DNA of 64,000 nt from Deinococcus planocerae (GTDB taxonomy: Bacteria > Deinococcota > Deinococci > Deinococcales > Deinococcaceae), in assembly GCF_002869765.1 (NCBI RefSeq), contig NZ_PNOR01000006.1:79944-143943 (forward strand), given 5' to 3'. Below are positions 12,140 to 21,754 of this stretch, piece by piece. Position 1 is the stretch's first letter, and every line of letters begins with the position of its first letter. A model generated the notes under the pieces. The model was not told the origin of the DNA. It saw nothing but the letters and a program-made list of their open reading frames with translations, and did not search any database. Position numbers and translations under genes: made by a program.

Positions 12140-12458
12140 GTTCTTCTCCTTGTGGGGTACGACTTGACTTCGCGGCCATTGTGCGAAATGCAACTTCACC
12201 TTGCCTGAGAAAGTTAAGGTGAAGGGTTGAAAATAACGCTCTCTGAAGCCCAGACAAACGTGCGATTAAAGCCGAGCGGTGTTGTTGAGAGGGGGATACC
12301 GAAGCCGGGCGGGTGCCTCCATGAAAAGCCGTCCGGTTCGTCCCATGTCCCCCTCAGACACGAGGATTTCCAACGGGCCCGGGGCCCGGGGCGGGGGCGT
12401 CACCGTTCCATGACCCGCCCGCCCCACCGGGAGTGGTACGTTCCTGACAGGAGCCCCC
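12140..12458. other. Divergent intergenic region between the DUF2382 gene and phoU
   Basis: These 319 bp hold the minus-strand ribosome binding site (AAGGAG) of the DUF2382 gene, a perfect 9-bp inverted repeat at 12194-12224, an A/T-richer stretch near 12225-12265 suited to divergent promoters, and a GC-only run near 12380-12400. PhoU has AGGAG before its ATG. I see no small gene or RNA. Confidence 0.5.
12194..12224. promoter_or_regulatory. Operator-like inverted repeat CTTCACCTT-N13-AAGGTGAAG
   Basis: Two perfect 9-bp arms (12194-12202 and 12216-12224) are separated by 13 bp, so their centres are about two helical turns apart. It sits 55-85 bp upstream of the DUF2382 start in the A/T-richer promoter region. 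This is a good candidate for a dimeric repressor or activator site; the binding protein is unknown. Confidence 0.5.
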
Positions 12459-13103
<645 letters not shown>

Positions 13104-13109
13104 GGGAAC

Positions 13110-13430
13110 ATGGATGCCCCACCCGGAGGTGAGTTGGCGAGGGAAACCGTTCTTGCCGCTCTCGTCCGTGCTTTGCTCGGTGTCATCACGCCGGAAATCC
13201 GCCGCGTAGGCTTTGTGTTGGACGGGCGAAAGATTCAGGTGGTGTGTATTCACGACGGCTCACCCGGCAAGAGCCTGCGCGAAGACATGAACGACGTGGA
13301 AGGCCACATCCTGGGTGACTTCGCCCCGCATGTGGCGGTAGAAATCCAACTGGCTCGGATAGAGACTCCACAGCCCATAGCGAGGGAAGCGGTCTGGGGC
13401 TATGCCCGGAAAGAATCGAATCTTTCCTGA
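13110..13430 (+). CDS. Hypothetical protein, 106 aa
   Basis: I do not recognise this protein confidently. It has no signal or membrane segment. It reads as a small alpha/beta protein with a start-proximal LVRALLGVITPEIRRVGFVLDGRKI. That pattern recalls small uncharacterised proteins sometimes annotated as immunity or colicin-immunity-like, but this is a weak impression. It starts 6 bp after phoU with an AGGGGAA sequence close to the ATG, so it is probably co-transcribed. Confidence 0.55.
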   Translation: MDAPPGGELARETVLAALVRALLGVITPEIRRVGFVLDGRKIQVVCIHDGSPGKSLREDMNDVEGHILGDFAPHVAVEIQLARIETPQPIAREAVWGYARKESNLS

Positions 13431-13445
13431 CGCTTACTCCCCCGT

Positions 13446-13451
13446 CACAAT
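13446..13451 (+). promoter_or_regulatory. -10 element of a leaderless promoter (beta-glucosidase)
   Basis: CACAAT ends 6 nt before the ATG at 13458, with no Shine-Dalgarno sequence. Confidence 0.45.
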
Positions 13452-13457
13452 GCGCCC

Positions 13458-14798
13458 ATGACCCATCTTCCGGCGGACTTCCTGTGGGGCGCGGCGACGG
13501 CGGCCTACCAGATCGAGGGGGCGGTGCGCGAGGGCGGGCGCGGCGCGAGCATCTGGGACACCTTCTCCCACACCTGGGGGCACGTGAAGGGCGGCGACAC
13601 CGGGGACGTGGCCTGCGACCACTACCACCGTTACCAGGAGGACGTGGCGCTGATGCGGGACCTCGGGCTCTCGGCCTACCGCTTCAGCGTCGCGTGGCCG
13701 CGCATCCAACCCGAGGGCCGCGGGCGGGCGAACGAGGCGGGCCTCGCCTTCTACGACCGGCTGGTGGACGAGCTGCTGGGGGTGGGCATCCAGCCGTGGG
13801 CGACCCTCTTCCACTGGGACCTGCCGCAGGCGCTGGAGGACGCGGGCGGCTGGAGAAGTCGCGACACGGCCCACCGCTTCGAGGAGTACGCCTTCCTGAT
13901 CGGGGAGCGGCTGGCCGACCGGGTGGCGGGTTTCATGACGCTGAACGAGCCCGTCGTCGTGTTCCTGCTGGGGCACATCTTCGGGAACCACGCGCCGGGG
14001 AAGCGGCTGGGGCTCGCCGGGTTTCCGGTGGCGCACCACCAACTCCTCGGGCACGGGCTGGCGGTGCGGGCGCTGCGCGAGGCGGGGGCGCGGCGGGTAG
14101 GAATCGCCAACAACTACGCCCCCGCCTGGCCCGCCAGCGACCGGGAGGCGGACGGGCGGGCGGCGGCGCGGATGGACGCGTGGCGCAACTGGCTCTTTAC
14201 CGACCCGCTGCTCAGGGGCGAGTACCCGGCAGAGGTCACCGAACTGCTGTCCGAGCGCGTGCCCGGGGCGCTGGAGGCGGTGCGGCCCGGCGACCTCGAT
14301 CTCATCCGCGAGCCTCTCGACTTCCTGGGTGTGAACTACTACCAGCCCGACTGGGTGCGCGCCGACCTCTTCTCGCCGTTCGGGGGACACACGGGGAGCG
14401 TGCCAGGGCGCGAGAAGACGGGCTTCGGCTGGTCCGTCGTGCCCGAGGGGTTGACCCAGGCGCTCACTGGACTCAAGGAGCGGTACGGCGACACCTGCCC
14501 GCCCCTGTACGTCACCGAGAGCGGCTGCTCCTCCCCCGACCGGGTAGACGAGCGGGGACGCGTGCGCGACGAGGCCCGCATCCGCTACCACGAGGCTCAC
14601 CTGGAGGCCGTGTGGGAGGCGATGACCCGGGGGGCGGACGTGCGCGGGTACTTCGCGTGGAGCCTGCTCGACAACTTCGAGTGGGCGGAGGGGTACAGCC
14701 AGCGCTTCGGCCTCGTCCACGTGGATTTCGAGACGCTGACCCGAACGCCGAAGGACAGCTACTTCTGGCTTCAGGAGTACCTGCGGGGGCGGGGGTAG
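13458..14798 (+). CDS. GH1 beta-glucosidase
   Basis: This 446-aa enzyme is of normal length for glycoside hydrolase family 1. The N-terminal signature FLWGAATAAYQIEGA, acid/base Glu in MTLNEPVVV, nucleophile Glu in LYVTESGC and the aglycone region WSLLDNFEWAEGYSQRFG are all intact. It hydrolyses beta-glucosides or related disaccharides in the cytoplasm; there is no signal peptide. No sugar transporter is adjacent. Its transcript is probably leaderless. Confidence 0.94.
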   Translation: MTHLPADFLWGAATAAYQIEGAVREGGRGASIWDTFSHTWGHVKGGDTGDVACDHYHRYQEDVALMRDLGLSAYRFSVAWPRIQPEGRGRANEAGLAFYDRLVDELLGVGIQPWATLFHWDLPQALEDAGGWRSRDTAHRFEEYAFLIGERLADRVAGFMTLNEPVVVFLLGHIFGNHAPGKRLGLAGFPVAHHQLLGHGLAVRALREAGARRVGIANNYAPAWPASDREADGRAAARMDAWRNWLFTDPLLRGEYPAEVTELLSERVPGALEAVRPGDLDLIREPLDFLGVNYYQPDWVRADLFSPFGGHTGSVPGREKTGFGWSVVPEGLTQALTGLKERYGDTCPPLYVTESGCSSPDRVDERGRVRDEARIRYHEAHLEAVWEAMTRGADVRGYFAWSLLDNFEWAEGYSQRFGLVHVDFETLTRTPKDSYFWLQEYLRGRG

Positions 14799-14874
14799 GG
14801 GGCTCAGGGCGCGTTTCAACGAGGTCGTTGCCGCCTCGTGCGTGTGGAGTGCCGCTCGGCAGCCTGGTGGGGGC

Positions 14875-14905
14875 TTGACCTTCCCGCTGCCGGAACGCCT
14901 AGCGT
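14875..14905 (+). promoter_or_regulatory. MerR-type promoter: TTGACC, 19-bp spacer with dyad, TAGCGT
   Basis: The -35 TTGACC (14875-14880) and -10 TAGCGT (14900-14905) are 19 bp apart, the overlong spacing typical of MerR-family-controlled promoters. A near-perfect 15-bp palindrome (TTCCCGCTGCCGGAA, 14881-14895, one mismatched pair) fills the spacer. The ATG of the MerR gene begins 6 nt after the -10 box. This looks like an autoregulated, leaderless promoter. Confidence 0.65.
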
Positions 14906-14911
14906 GCCGTG

Positions 14912-15730
14912 ATGCGAGGTCGCCTGATCATCTCCCGGTTCGCCGTCCTGACGGGCCTCTCCCCAAGAACCCTGCGGTACTACGACGAGATCGGCCTGCT
15001 GTGTCCCGAGGCCACGGACGAACTCACCGGCTACCGGTACTACGGCGTCACCCAGGTTGACCTGGCCGTCCGGGTCCGCCGCTGGCGTGAATTGGGGCTG
15101 CCCCTCGACGAGATTCAACGCCTGATCGACCGGCCAGACCGCGCGAGGGAGGTCTTTCTTCGTCACGAGCAACGCCTGAGCGCCGAGATCGAGAACCGCC
15201 AGCGGTCCCTGCTGCACCTGCGCCCCTTTCTCCAGGAGAACCCTATGGACTACCGCACCGAGCAGCTTTCCCCCCGGCAAACCCTCACCGTCCGCACCCG
15301 TCTCCAGCCACCCCACTACGAGGTCATCCCCGAGGCGTTGCGGGAACTGATGATGTACACCAAGGCCCGGGGTTACCGGCCCGACGCTCCCAGCTTCTTC
15401 GTCCACCACAACGACGACCGGGGCGAAGGAAGCTCGGTCGAGGTGTGCCTGCCCGTCGCAGGGGACGTGCAACCCGCTGGACGAATAGAGGTGAAGACGT
15501 TCGGGGGCGGGCTCGTCTTCGTGGGGCGGTTCGTGGGTCCCTACGACAAGACGGGCGCCGCGTACGCCGCGGTGGTGGAAGAGGCGCTGCGGCGTGGGCT
15601 CAGCATCACGGGGGTGACGGCTGAGTTCTACGTGAAGAGTGTGCCGGACACCCCGAACCCGGAGGAGTACGAGACGGACATCGCCTTCTTCCTCGAAGAC
15701 CTGGGGGAGACGGGGCGACCCCTGACCTGA
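14912..15730 (+). CDS. MerR-family regulator with GyrI-like ligand-binding domain
   Basis: This 272-aa protein has a MerR winged helix (residues 1-70: [21 protein letters not shown] then [25 protein letters not shown]), a dimer coiled coil, and a GyrI-like/effector-binding domain (about 125-270), the BmrR layout. Such proteins sense hydrophobic or cationic drugs and activate efflux genes. It lies next to a convergent ABC exporter pair, which is a possible target but on the opposite strand. The GTG at 14909 is an alternative start directly before the ATG. Confidence 0.85.
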   Translation: MRGRLIISRFAVLTGLSPRTLRYYDEIGLLCPEATDELTGYRYYGVTQVDLAVRVRRWRELGLPLDEIQRLIDRPDRAREVFLRHEQRLSAEIENRQRSLLHLRPFLQENPMDYRTEQLSPRQTLTVRTRLQPPHYEVIPEALRELMMYTKARGYRPDAPSFFVHHNDDRGEGSSVEVCLPVAGDVQPAGRIEVKTFGGGLVFVGRFVGPYDKTGAAYAAVVEEALRRGLSITGVTAEFYVKSVPDTPNPEEYETDIAFFLEDLGETGRPLT

Positions 15731-15737
15731 AGAATCC

Positions 15738-17537
15738 TCACGCCTCCTCCGCCCACAGCGCCCGCATCTCCGCGCTGCGCTCCAGCAGTTCGGGGAGGGT
15801 CCCCTCGCCCGTCAGGCGCCCGCCCTCCAGGATCAGGATGCGGTCGGCGCGGGTCAGGGCGGCGCGGCGGTGGGAGACGACGAGGCAGGTCGTGCCCTCC
15901 TCGCGGAAGAGGCCCTCCCACAGCAGGGCTTCCGTGCGGGCGTCGAGCGCACTCGACACGTCGTCGAACACGAGGAGGTCGGCGTGTTGGGCGAGCATCC
16001 GGGCGACCGCCGTGCGCTGCACCTGCCCGCCCGAGAGCTTGACCCCGCGCGCCCCGACCTGGGTGTTGAGCCCCCCCGGGAGCCCCGCGAGGTCGGGTTC
16101 GAGAACGGCCAGCCGCACGGCTCGCCCCAGCCGTTCCTCGCCTGCGCCCGTCAGCACGTTCTCGCGCAGGGTCTCGGAGAAGAGGCCGGGCAGTTGCGAC
16201 GTGTACGCCGCGCGGGGCGGCACGAGGAAGGTGGCGGGGTCGGGCACCTCCTCCCCGTTCCAGAGGAGGCGGCCCTCATCAATGGGGATCAGGCCCAGGA
16301 GGGCCCGCAGCAGGGTCGTCTTCCCGCTGCCGATGCGCCCGGTGACGACCACGAACTCGCCCCGGCGCACGGTGAAGCTCACGTCGGTCACGCCCAGACC
16401 GCTGGCGTGGTGGGCGGTCAAGCCTTCGATGCGCAGCTCACGCAGGGGGAGGGGCCGGGGGGCAGGGAGGGGGGCGGGCGGGTCCTCGTGGAGGAAGGTG
16501 GGGTGGTGGGCGACGGGGGTGCCGGGGGGCGCGTCCTGCAAGAGGCGCTCCATGCGGTCGTAGCTGACCCCGGTACGGCGGTGGCGGGCGATGGCGTCGC
16601 CGAAAAAGCCCATGCTTCCGGTCAGGCGCGGCAGCAGGCCGATGAAGAGCACGAAGTCGGCCACGTCCATCGCGCCGCCGCGCACCCGGCTCGCGCCGAG
16701 GAGGAGCACCAGCCCGACCGCCACGTTCACCATGTTGGTGTTCACGCCCCGGATCAGCTCGGTGAGGAGCACGTCGCGCAGGGCGGCGCGGCGGCGGACC
16801 TCTCCCAGCGCGGCGAGGTGCGCGACCATGCCCCCCTCGCGGGCGGCGAGCTTGACCGCCGAGACGGCCCCGAACGTCTCGCCGATGAAGTCGGTCACCC
16901 GGGCGGTCGCCTCGCGCAGGCGGCGGCGGTAGGCGCGGATGACGGGCGAGAGGCGCTGCACGAACACGACCATCAGGAGCAAGGGCGCGCACACGAGCGC
17001 GGTGATGAGGGGGTCCACCCGGCTCATCAGCAAGGCGGCGATCACCGAGTAGGCGACGAAGCCCACCCCGTCCACCCAGACCTCGGTGTAGGCGGCCACG
17101 TCGTCCACGTCGTCGCGGAAGCGGCTGACCGCCTCGGCGGGCGTGTCGGGCAGGCGGCGCGAGCCCCGCGCGGTGAGCAGATACGCGAGCAGGTTGCGCC
17201 GCACGAGCGCGTCGAGCGTGTACCACAGCTCGATCCAGACCCGGAACCCCCCGTAGAAGATGCCGAAGCGGCTGACCCGCACGAACGCGAACCACCCGAC
17301 CGCCACCCACGCCGCCGCCAGGGCCGTGTTGATGCCTTCCCCGCCCACCCGCAGCCGCTCGGCCTCCTCCAACTGCCGGAACACGTCGCTCACCGCCACC
17401 GTGAGCAGGGCGGGCGTGATCCGCACCAGCGTCCACAGCAGGAGGTTGACCGCGAAGAGCCACGGGCGGTAGGCGAAAAGGCGCCCGGAGAGGGCGAGCG
17501 TGCGGTCCTGGGCGGCGGGGGGCGGGGAGGTGGTCAT
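15738..17537 (-). CDS. ABC exporter half-transporter, degenerate-site subunit (TmrA/BmrC-like)
   Basis: This 599-aa protein has a six-helix ABC exporter membrane domain (residues about 15-320) and a C-terminal ATPase domain. Walker A reads GRIGSGKTTLL and the signature LSGGQ is intact, but the residue after Walker B is Asp (LVFDDVSS) where the catalytic Glu is expected. That is typical of the inactive-site subunit in heterodimeric exporters. The start at 17537 is supported by GGAG 6 nt upstream; the open frame extends further but without a site. The partner gene lies immediately upstream on the same strand. Confidence 0.88.
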   Translation of the reverse strand: MTTSPPPAAQDRTLALSGRLFAYRPWLFAVNLLLWTLVRITPALLTVAVSDVFRQLEEAERLRVGGEGINTALAAAWVAVGWFAFVRVSRFGIFYGGFRVWIELWYTLDALVRRNLLAYLLTARGSRRLPDTPAEAVSRFRDDVDDVAAYTEVWVDGVGFVAYSVIAALLMSRVDPLITALVCAPLLLMVVFVQRLSPVIRAYRRRLREATARVTDFIGETFGAVSAVKLAAREGGMVAHLAALGEVRRRAALRDVLLTELIRGVNTNMVNVAVGLVLLLGASRVRGGAMDVADFVLFIGLLPRLTGSMGFFGDAIARHRRTGVSYDRMERLLQDAPPGTPVAHHPTFLHEDPPAPLPAPRPLPLRELRIEGLTAHHASGLGVTDVSFTVRRGEFVVVTGRIGSGKTTLLRALLGLIPIDEGRLLWNGEEVPDPATFLVPPRAAYTSQLPGLFSETLRENVLTGAGEERLGRAVRLAVLEPDLAGLPGGLNTQVGARGVKLSGGQVQRTAVARMLAQHADLLVFDDVSSALDARTEALLWEGLFREEGTTCLVVSHRRAALTRADRILILEGGRLTGEGTLPELLERSAEMRALWAEEA

Positions 17538-17556
17538 GGGAGGCTCCGGGGGCGGT

Positions 17557-17644
17557 GAGTGGGGCGTGGTCCATGGTGGGTGGGAAAAGCCGGGGAGCGA
17601 GGGCGGGAGCAGGAGCGGTCTCCTCCACGGACCACGCCCCACTT
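17557..17644. repeat. Intergenic inverted repeat between the two ABC genes
   Basis: The 20-nt arm 17557-17576 matches the reverse complement of 17625-17644 at 18 of 20 positions (GTGGGGCGTGGTCC core), and the similarity continues outward with a short insertion. The unit fills the 123-bp gap between the two exporter genes and is probably a dispersed small intergenic repeat. In RNA it would fold into a hairpin that could modulate expression of the downstream gene. Confidence 0.6.
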
Positions 17645-17660
17645 CCCACTGACCGCCCCC

Positions 17661-19475
17661 TCACACCAGCACCCCTTCCCCCGTCACCTCGGCCCCGGCT
17701 CCCTCCAGCCCCGCCCGCAGCAGCCCCGCGTAGTGGCTCCCGGGGTCGCGGGCCAGCAGGGCGCGGGGGCCGTCCTCCAGCACCCGGCCCTCCCCCAGGA
17801 CGAGGATGCGGTCGGCGCGGGCAACCGTCTCCAGGCGGTGCGCGATCACGATGGCGGTGCGCCCGCTCAGCAGCCGGGTCATCGCCTGGGTGAGCTGGGT
17901 CTCCGTGGCGGGGTCGAGGCGGCTGCTCGGCTCGTCGAGGATGATCACGGCGGGGTCGCGCAGCATCACCCGCGCGAAGGCGAGGAGCTGGGCCTGCCCC
18001 GCGCTGAGGCTCCCGGTGGGCAGGGGCGTGCGGACGCCCTCGGGGAGGCGGGCGAGCCACTCTCCCAGCCCCACCTCGCGCAGGGCGGCCTCCACCCGCT
18101 CGTCGGGCACCCCCGGGTCGAAGAAGCTGAGGTTGTCGCGCACGCTGGCCTGGAAGAGCTGCACGTCCTGGGTGACGACGGCGACGCGCGTTCGCAAGCT
18201 CTCCAGCCGCACCTCGCGGGTGTCGAGGCCGCCGAGGCGCACCTGCCCGGCGGTCGGGTCGAACAGGCGCGAGACCAGCCGCGTGAGGCTCGTCTTGCCG
18301 CTTCCGGTGCGCCCCAGCAGGCCGAGGGTCTGCCCGGCGGGGAGGTGGAAGCTCACGCCCTGCAAAACGGGGCGGACGGCGGGGTCCCCCGGCACGTAGC
18401 TGAAGGTCACGTCCTCGAAGGTCAGGTCGAGGGGGCCGGACGGGAGATCACGCGGTCCCTCCGGCAGGGCGGACTGGAGCCCCAGCAATTCGCCCACGCG
18501 CACGAGGCTGGCCCCCGCCTTTTGCAGGTCCTGAAGCTGCTGGGTGAGCTGGTCGATGGGTTCTTCCACCATGCTCATGTACTGGTAGAGGAGAAAGGCC
18601 GTGCCCAGCGTGATCGCCCCCGCCGCGTACAGGCCCACCGCCGCGGCAAGCACTCCCACGTACCCGACGGCGAAGAGGGCCATGCTGACCTGCCACACAA
18701 TGCTGCGGCGCCGCCACGACCACGTGCTGCGTCCGAAGAACTCGCGCTGCACCCGCAGGAAACCGCGCAGGTGGTGCTCGCCCGCCCCGAGGGCGCGCAC
18801 GTCCTCCAGACCCGCCAGCCGCTCCTCCACGTAACCGAAGAGCCGCGCGCTGCTCTCGCGCTCCAGCCGGGTGGGTTCCACCCCCGCGCGCCGGGTGCGG
18901 TTCAGGGCGAGGAGCGTCACGGCGGCGAAGACGGCCACGCCGAGCCCCACCCGCCAGTCCTCCAGGAAGAACATCACGAGGGCGCCCGCGAGGAGCAGGG
19001 CCGCGCCGAACACCCGCACCGCGAACTGCGAGAAGAAGTTGCTCAGGGCCGTCACGTCCCCGTCGATGCGCTCGATCATCTCACCGGGGGTGCGCTCCTG
19101 GTGCTCGCGCAGGTCGAGCGAGAGGAGGTGGCACATCAGGTCGGCGCGCAGCCTATTCGTCGCCGTCCACCCCACCTGCGCCCCCACGTACGTCGCCCCC
19201 GCCGTGAGCAGTTGCACCCCCACGCCGAGCGCGATGTAGGCGCCCGCCAGCCGCGCGAGGAGGCCCACGTCGGCCCCCGCGCCCAGCTTCGCCCCGTCCA
19301 CGAACTGCCTGAGCAGTTGCGGCAACAGCAGGTTCAGGCCCGTGCCCGTCAGCAGCAGGGCGGCGAGGGCGGCCACCTGCCCGCGCAGCGGCCCCAGGTA
19401 CTCGCGCAGCACCCGCGCGGCCCCGAAGCGCGGTGGTGAGGGAGGGGGCGGGGAGGAGCCGGGCGCACCTTGCAT
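17661..19475 (-). CDS. ABC exporter half-transporter, catalytic-site subunit (TmrB/BmrD-like)
   Basis: This 604-aa exporter half has a membrane domain in residues about 20-330, Walker A GRTGSGKTSL, a signature modified to LSAGQ, and a complete Walker B with the catalytic Glu (VIILDEPSS). Together with the Asp-for-Glu partner downstream it should form a heterodimer with one active ATP site, as in TmrAB, BmrCD and TM287/288. The substrate is unknown. The start ATG lies 6 nt after a minus-strand TAGCCT box, so the operon mRNA is likely leaderless. Confidence 0.88.
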   Translation of the reverse strand: MQGAPGSSPPPPSPPRFGAARVLREYLGPLRGQVAALAALLLTGTGLNLLLPQLLRQFVDGAKLGAGADVGLLARLAGAYIALGVGVQLLTAGATYVGAQVGWTATNRLRADLMCHLLSLDLREHQERTPGEMIERIDGDVTALSNFFSQFAVRVFGAALLLAGALVMFFLEDWRVGLGVAVFAAVTLLALNRTRRAGVEPTRLERESSARLFGYVEERLAGLEDVRALGAGEHHLRGFLRVQREFFGRSTWSWRRRSIVWQVSMALFAVGYVGVLAAAVGLYAAGAITLGTAFLLYQYMSMVEEPIDQLTQQLQDLQKAGASLVRVGELLGLQSALPEGPRDLPSGPLDLTFEDVTFSYVPGDPAVRPVLQGVSFHLPAGQTLGLLGRTGSGKTSLTRLVSRLFDPTAGQVRLGGLDTREVRLESLRTRVAVVTQDVQLFQASVRDNLSFFDPGVPDERVEAALREVGLGEWLARLPEGVRTPLPTGSLSAGQAQLLAFARVMLRDPAVIILDEPSSRLDPATETQLTQAMTRLLSGRTAIVIAHRLETVARADRILVLGEGRVLEDGPRALLARDPGSHYAGLLRAGLEGAGAEVTGEGVLV

Positions 19476-19553
19476 CCCTTCAGGCTAGAGCACCGGGGAG
19501 CGGGACGGCATCCGCCGAGTGGCGCAGTCGGGGAGCCTCCGGTCAGGCCGACG

Positions 19554-20012
19554 TCACGTCAACGCCGCGATCTTGCCCAGCACGACTTCCGGCCTGACCG
19601 TGTACTCGCTCGTCTTGGCCTCGACGTGCTCGAAGCGCACGACGCCCGCCTTGTCGATCAGGAACACCGCCCGCCCGCTGATGCCGCGCTCGTCGATGGC
19701 CACCCCGTACTGCCGGGCGACCGCGAGGTTCATGTCGGCGAGGAGGGGCACCTCGATGCCGTACTCGGCGGCCCAGGCCTTGTGGGCGTACACGCTGTCG
19801 CGGTTGACGCCCAAGACCACGGCGCCCGCCTCGGCGAAGTCGTCCTGGCGCCCGGAATACTCGGGCAATTGCATGGAGCACACCGGGCTGAAGTCGAGGG
19901 GGTAGAACACCAGCACCACGTGCTTGTGCCCACGGTAACTGCTCAGGGTCACCGGCTCGCCGCCCGTGGAGGGCAGCGTGAAATCGGGCGCGGGCTGACC
20001 GAGAAGGCTCAT
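19554..20012 (-). CDS. Peroxiredoxin (AhpC/TSA family, AhpE/BCP-like)
   Basis: This 152-aa thioredoxin-fold peroxidase has the peroxidatic signature in FYPLDFSPVCSMQLP (Pro, Ser and Cys about residue 46). No second Cys in the usual resolving position is obvious, so it may be a one-Cys type. It reduces hydrogen or organic peroxides. A TACACT box lies 6 nt before the ATG on the minus strand, giving a leaderless mRNA. Confidence 0.9.
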   Translation of the reverse strand: MSLLGQPAPDFTLPSTGGEPVTLSSYRGHKHVVLVFYPLDFSPVCSMQLPEYSGRQDDFAEAGAVVLGVNRDSVYAHKAWAAEYGIEVPLLADMNLAVARQYGVAIDERGISGRAVFLIDKAGVVRFEHVEAKTSEYTVRPEVVLGKIAALT

Positions 20013-20039
20013 GGCGAGAGTGTAGCGGGCGGGCAGGGA

Positions 20040-20219
20040 TCACCCCGATTTTCTGAACATTCCCCAGACCCATCCGGCGATGACGGGAAGAAGAATGAAG
20101 GCCGCAGTGAGCAATCCGCCCCAGCCCCAGCCGTAAGCCCGGTTCGCCAGCCCCAGCGCCGCACAGACGAGGGCGAACAGGACGAGCCAGGGGAAGGGGC
20201 CCCGCGTCTTTTTCGTCAT
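20040..20219 (-). CDS. Small two-helix membrane protein, 59 aa
   Basis: After a basic start (MTKKTRG) there are two hydrophobic segments, WLVLFALVCAALGLANRAY and GGLLTAAFILLPVIAGWVWGMF, ending in RKSG. A TAGACT box ends 5 nt before the ATG, which supports expression. No family is recognised. It sits between the peroxiredoxin and the divergent desaturase. Confidence 0.6.
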   Translation of the reverse strand: MTKKTRGPFPWLVLFALVCAALGLANRAYGWGWGGLLTAAFILLPVIAGWVWGMFRKSG

Positions 20220-20381
20220 GCGCCAGTCTAGAGGGGCAGGGGTCGGACCCCGACGAAGGATGAAGACCACCCCCGTTTGTACCGCGTCCCCATTCACGGC
20301 CCCGCCGTGGGAGGGGGGATAGCCTGTCTGCGTACCGTCCCCTCCCCTGCACGCACGTCCGGGACGGCAAGGAGGCCCCAC

Positions 20382-21476
<1,095 letters not shown>

Positions 21477-21583
21477 GGGAGGCGGCCAGCGAGGACGGGA
21501 GGGCTCCTGCTTCGGCGGCGGGCCTTTCCCTTTATGGCAGAGTGCAAAATGTTTTCATGCTGATTTGTAAAGCTGCGCAGCAG

Positions 21584-21628
21584 AGCGCAAGCGAAGCATC
21601 CCCAAACGAGGGGTCCCTTCGCTGCGCT
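21584..21628. repeat. Hairpin repeat downstream of the desaturase gene
   Basis: An imperfect inverted repeat pairs AGCGCAAGCGAAG with CTTCGCTGCGCT around a CCCC...GGGG inner stem. The bases before it, AGCTGCGCAGCAG (21571-21583), also occur inside the long inverted repeats at 60655-60709 and 61100-61154, so this is probably a related dispersed element. Confidence 0.55.
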
Positions 21629-21754
21629 CAGGGTGACAAGCCTTGAGCGCCCCGCCATGGTGGGGAGAGGTCCCGCCTGCCGCGCCCCCGGAGCCTCGTT
21701 GACACCCGTCGGCATGACGGCCCCCTCGACCTCCGCCCGCTACGCTGAGACCCG

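Noticed and set aside
12376..12402. GC-only palindromic run (GGGCCCGGGGCCC) as a terminator or operator
   Set aside because: Low-complexity GC runs like this arise easily at this base composition and it has no T-tract or nearby gene end.
20277..20381. Upstream extension of the acyl-ACP desaturase
   Set aside because: The frame is open but AAGGAGG fixes the start at 20382, and the extension has no conserved residues.
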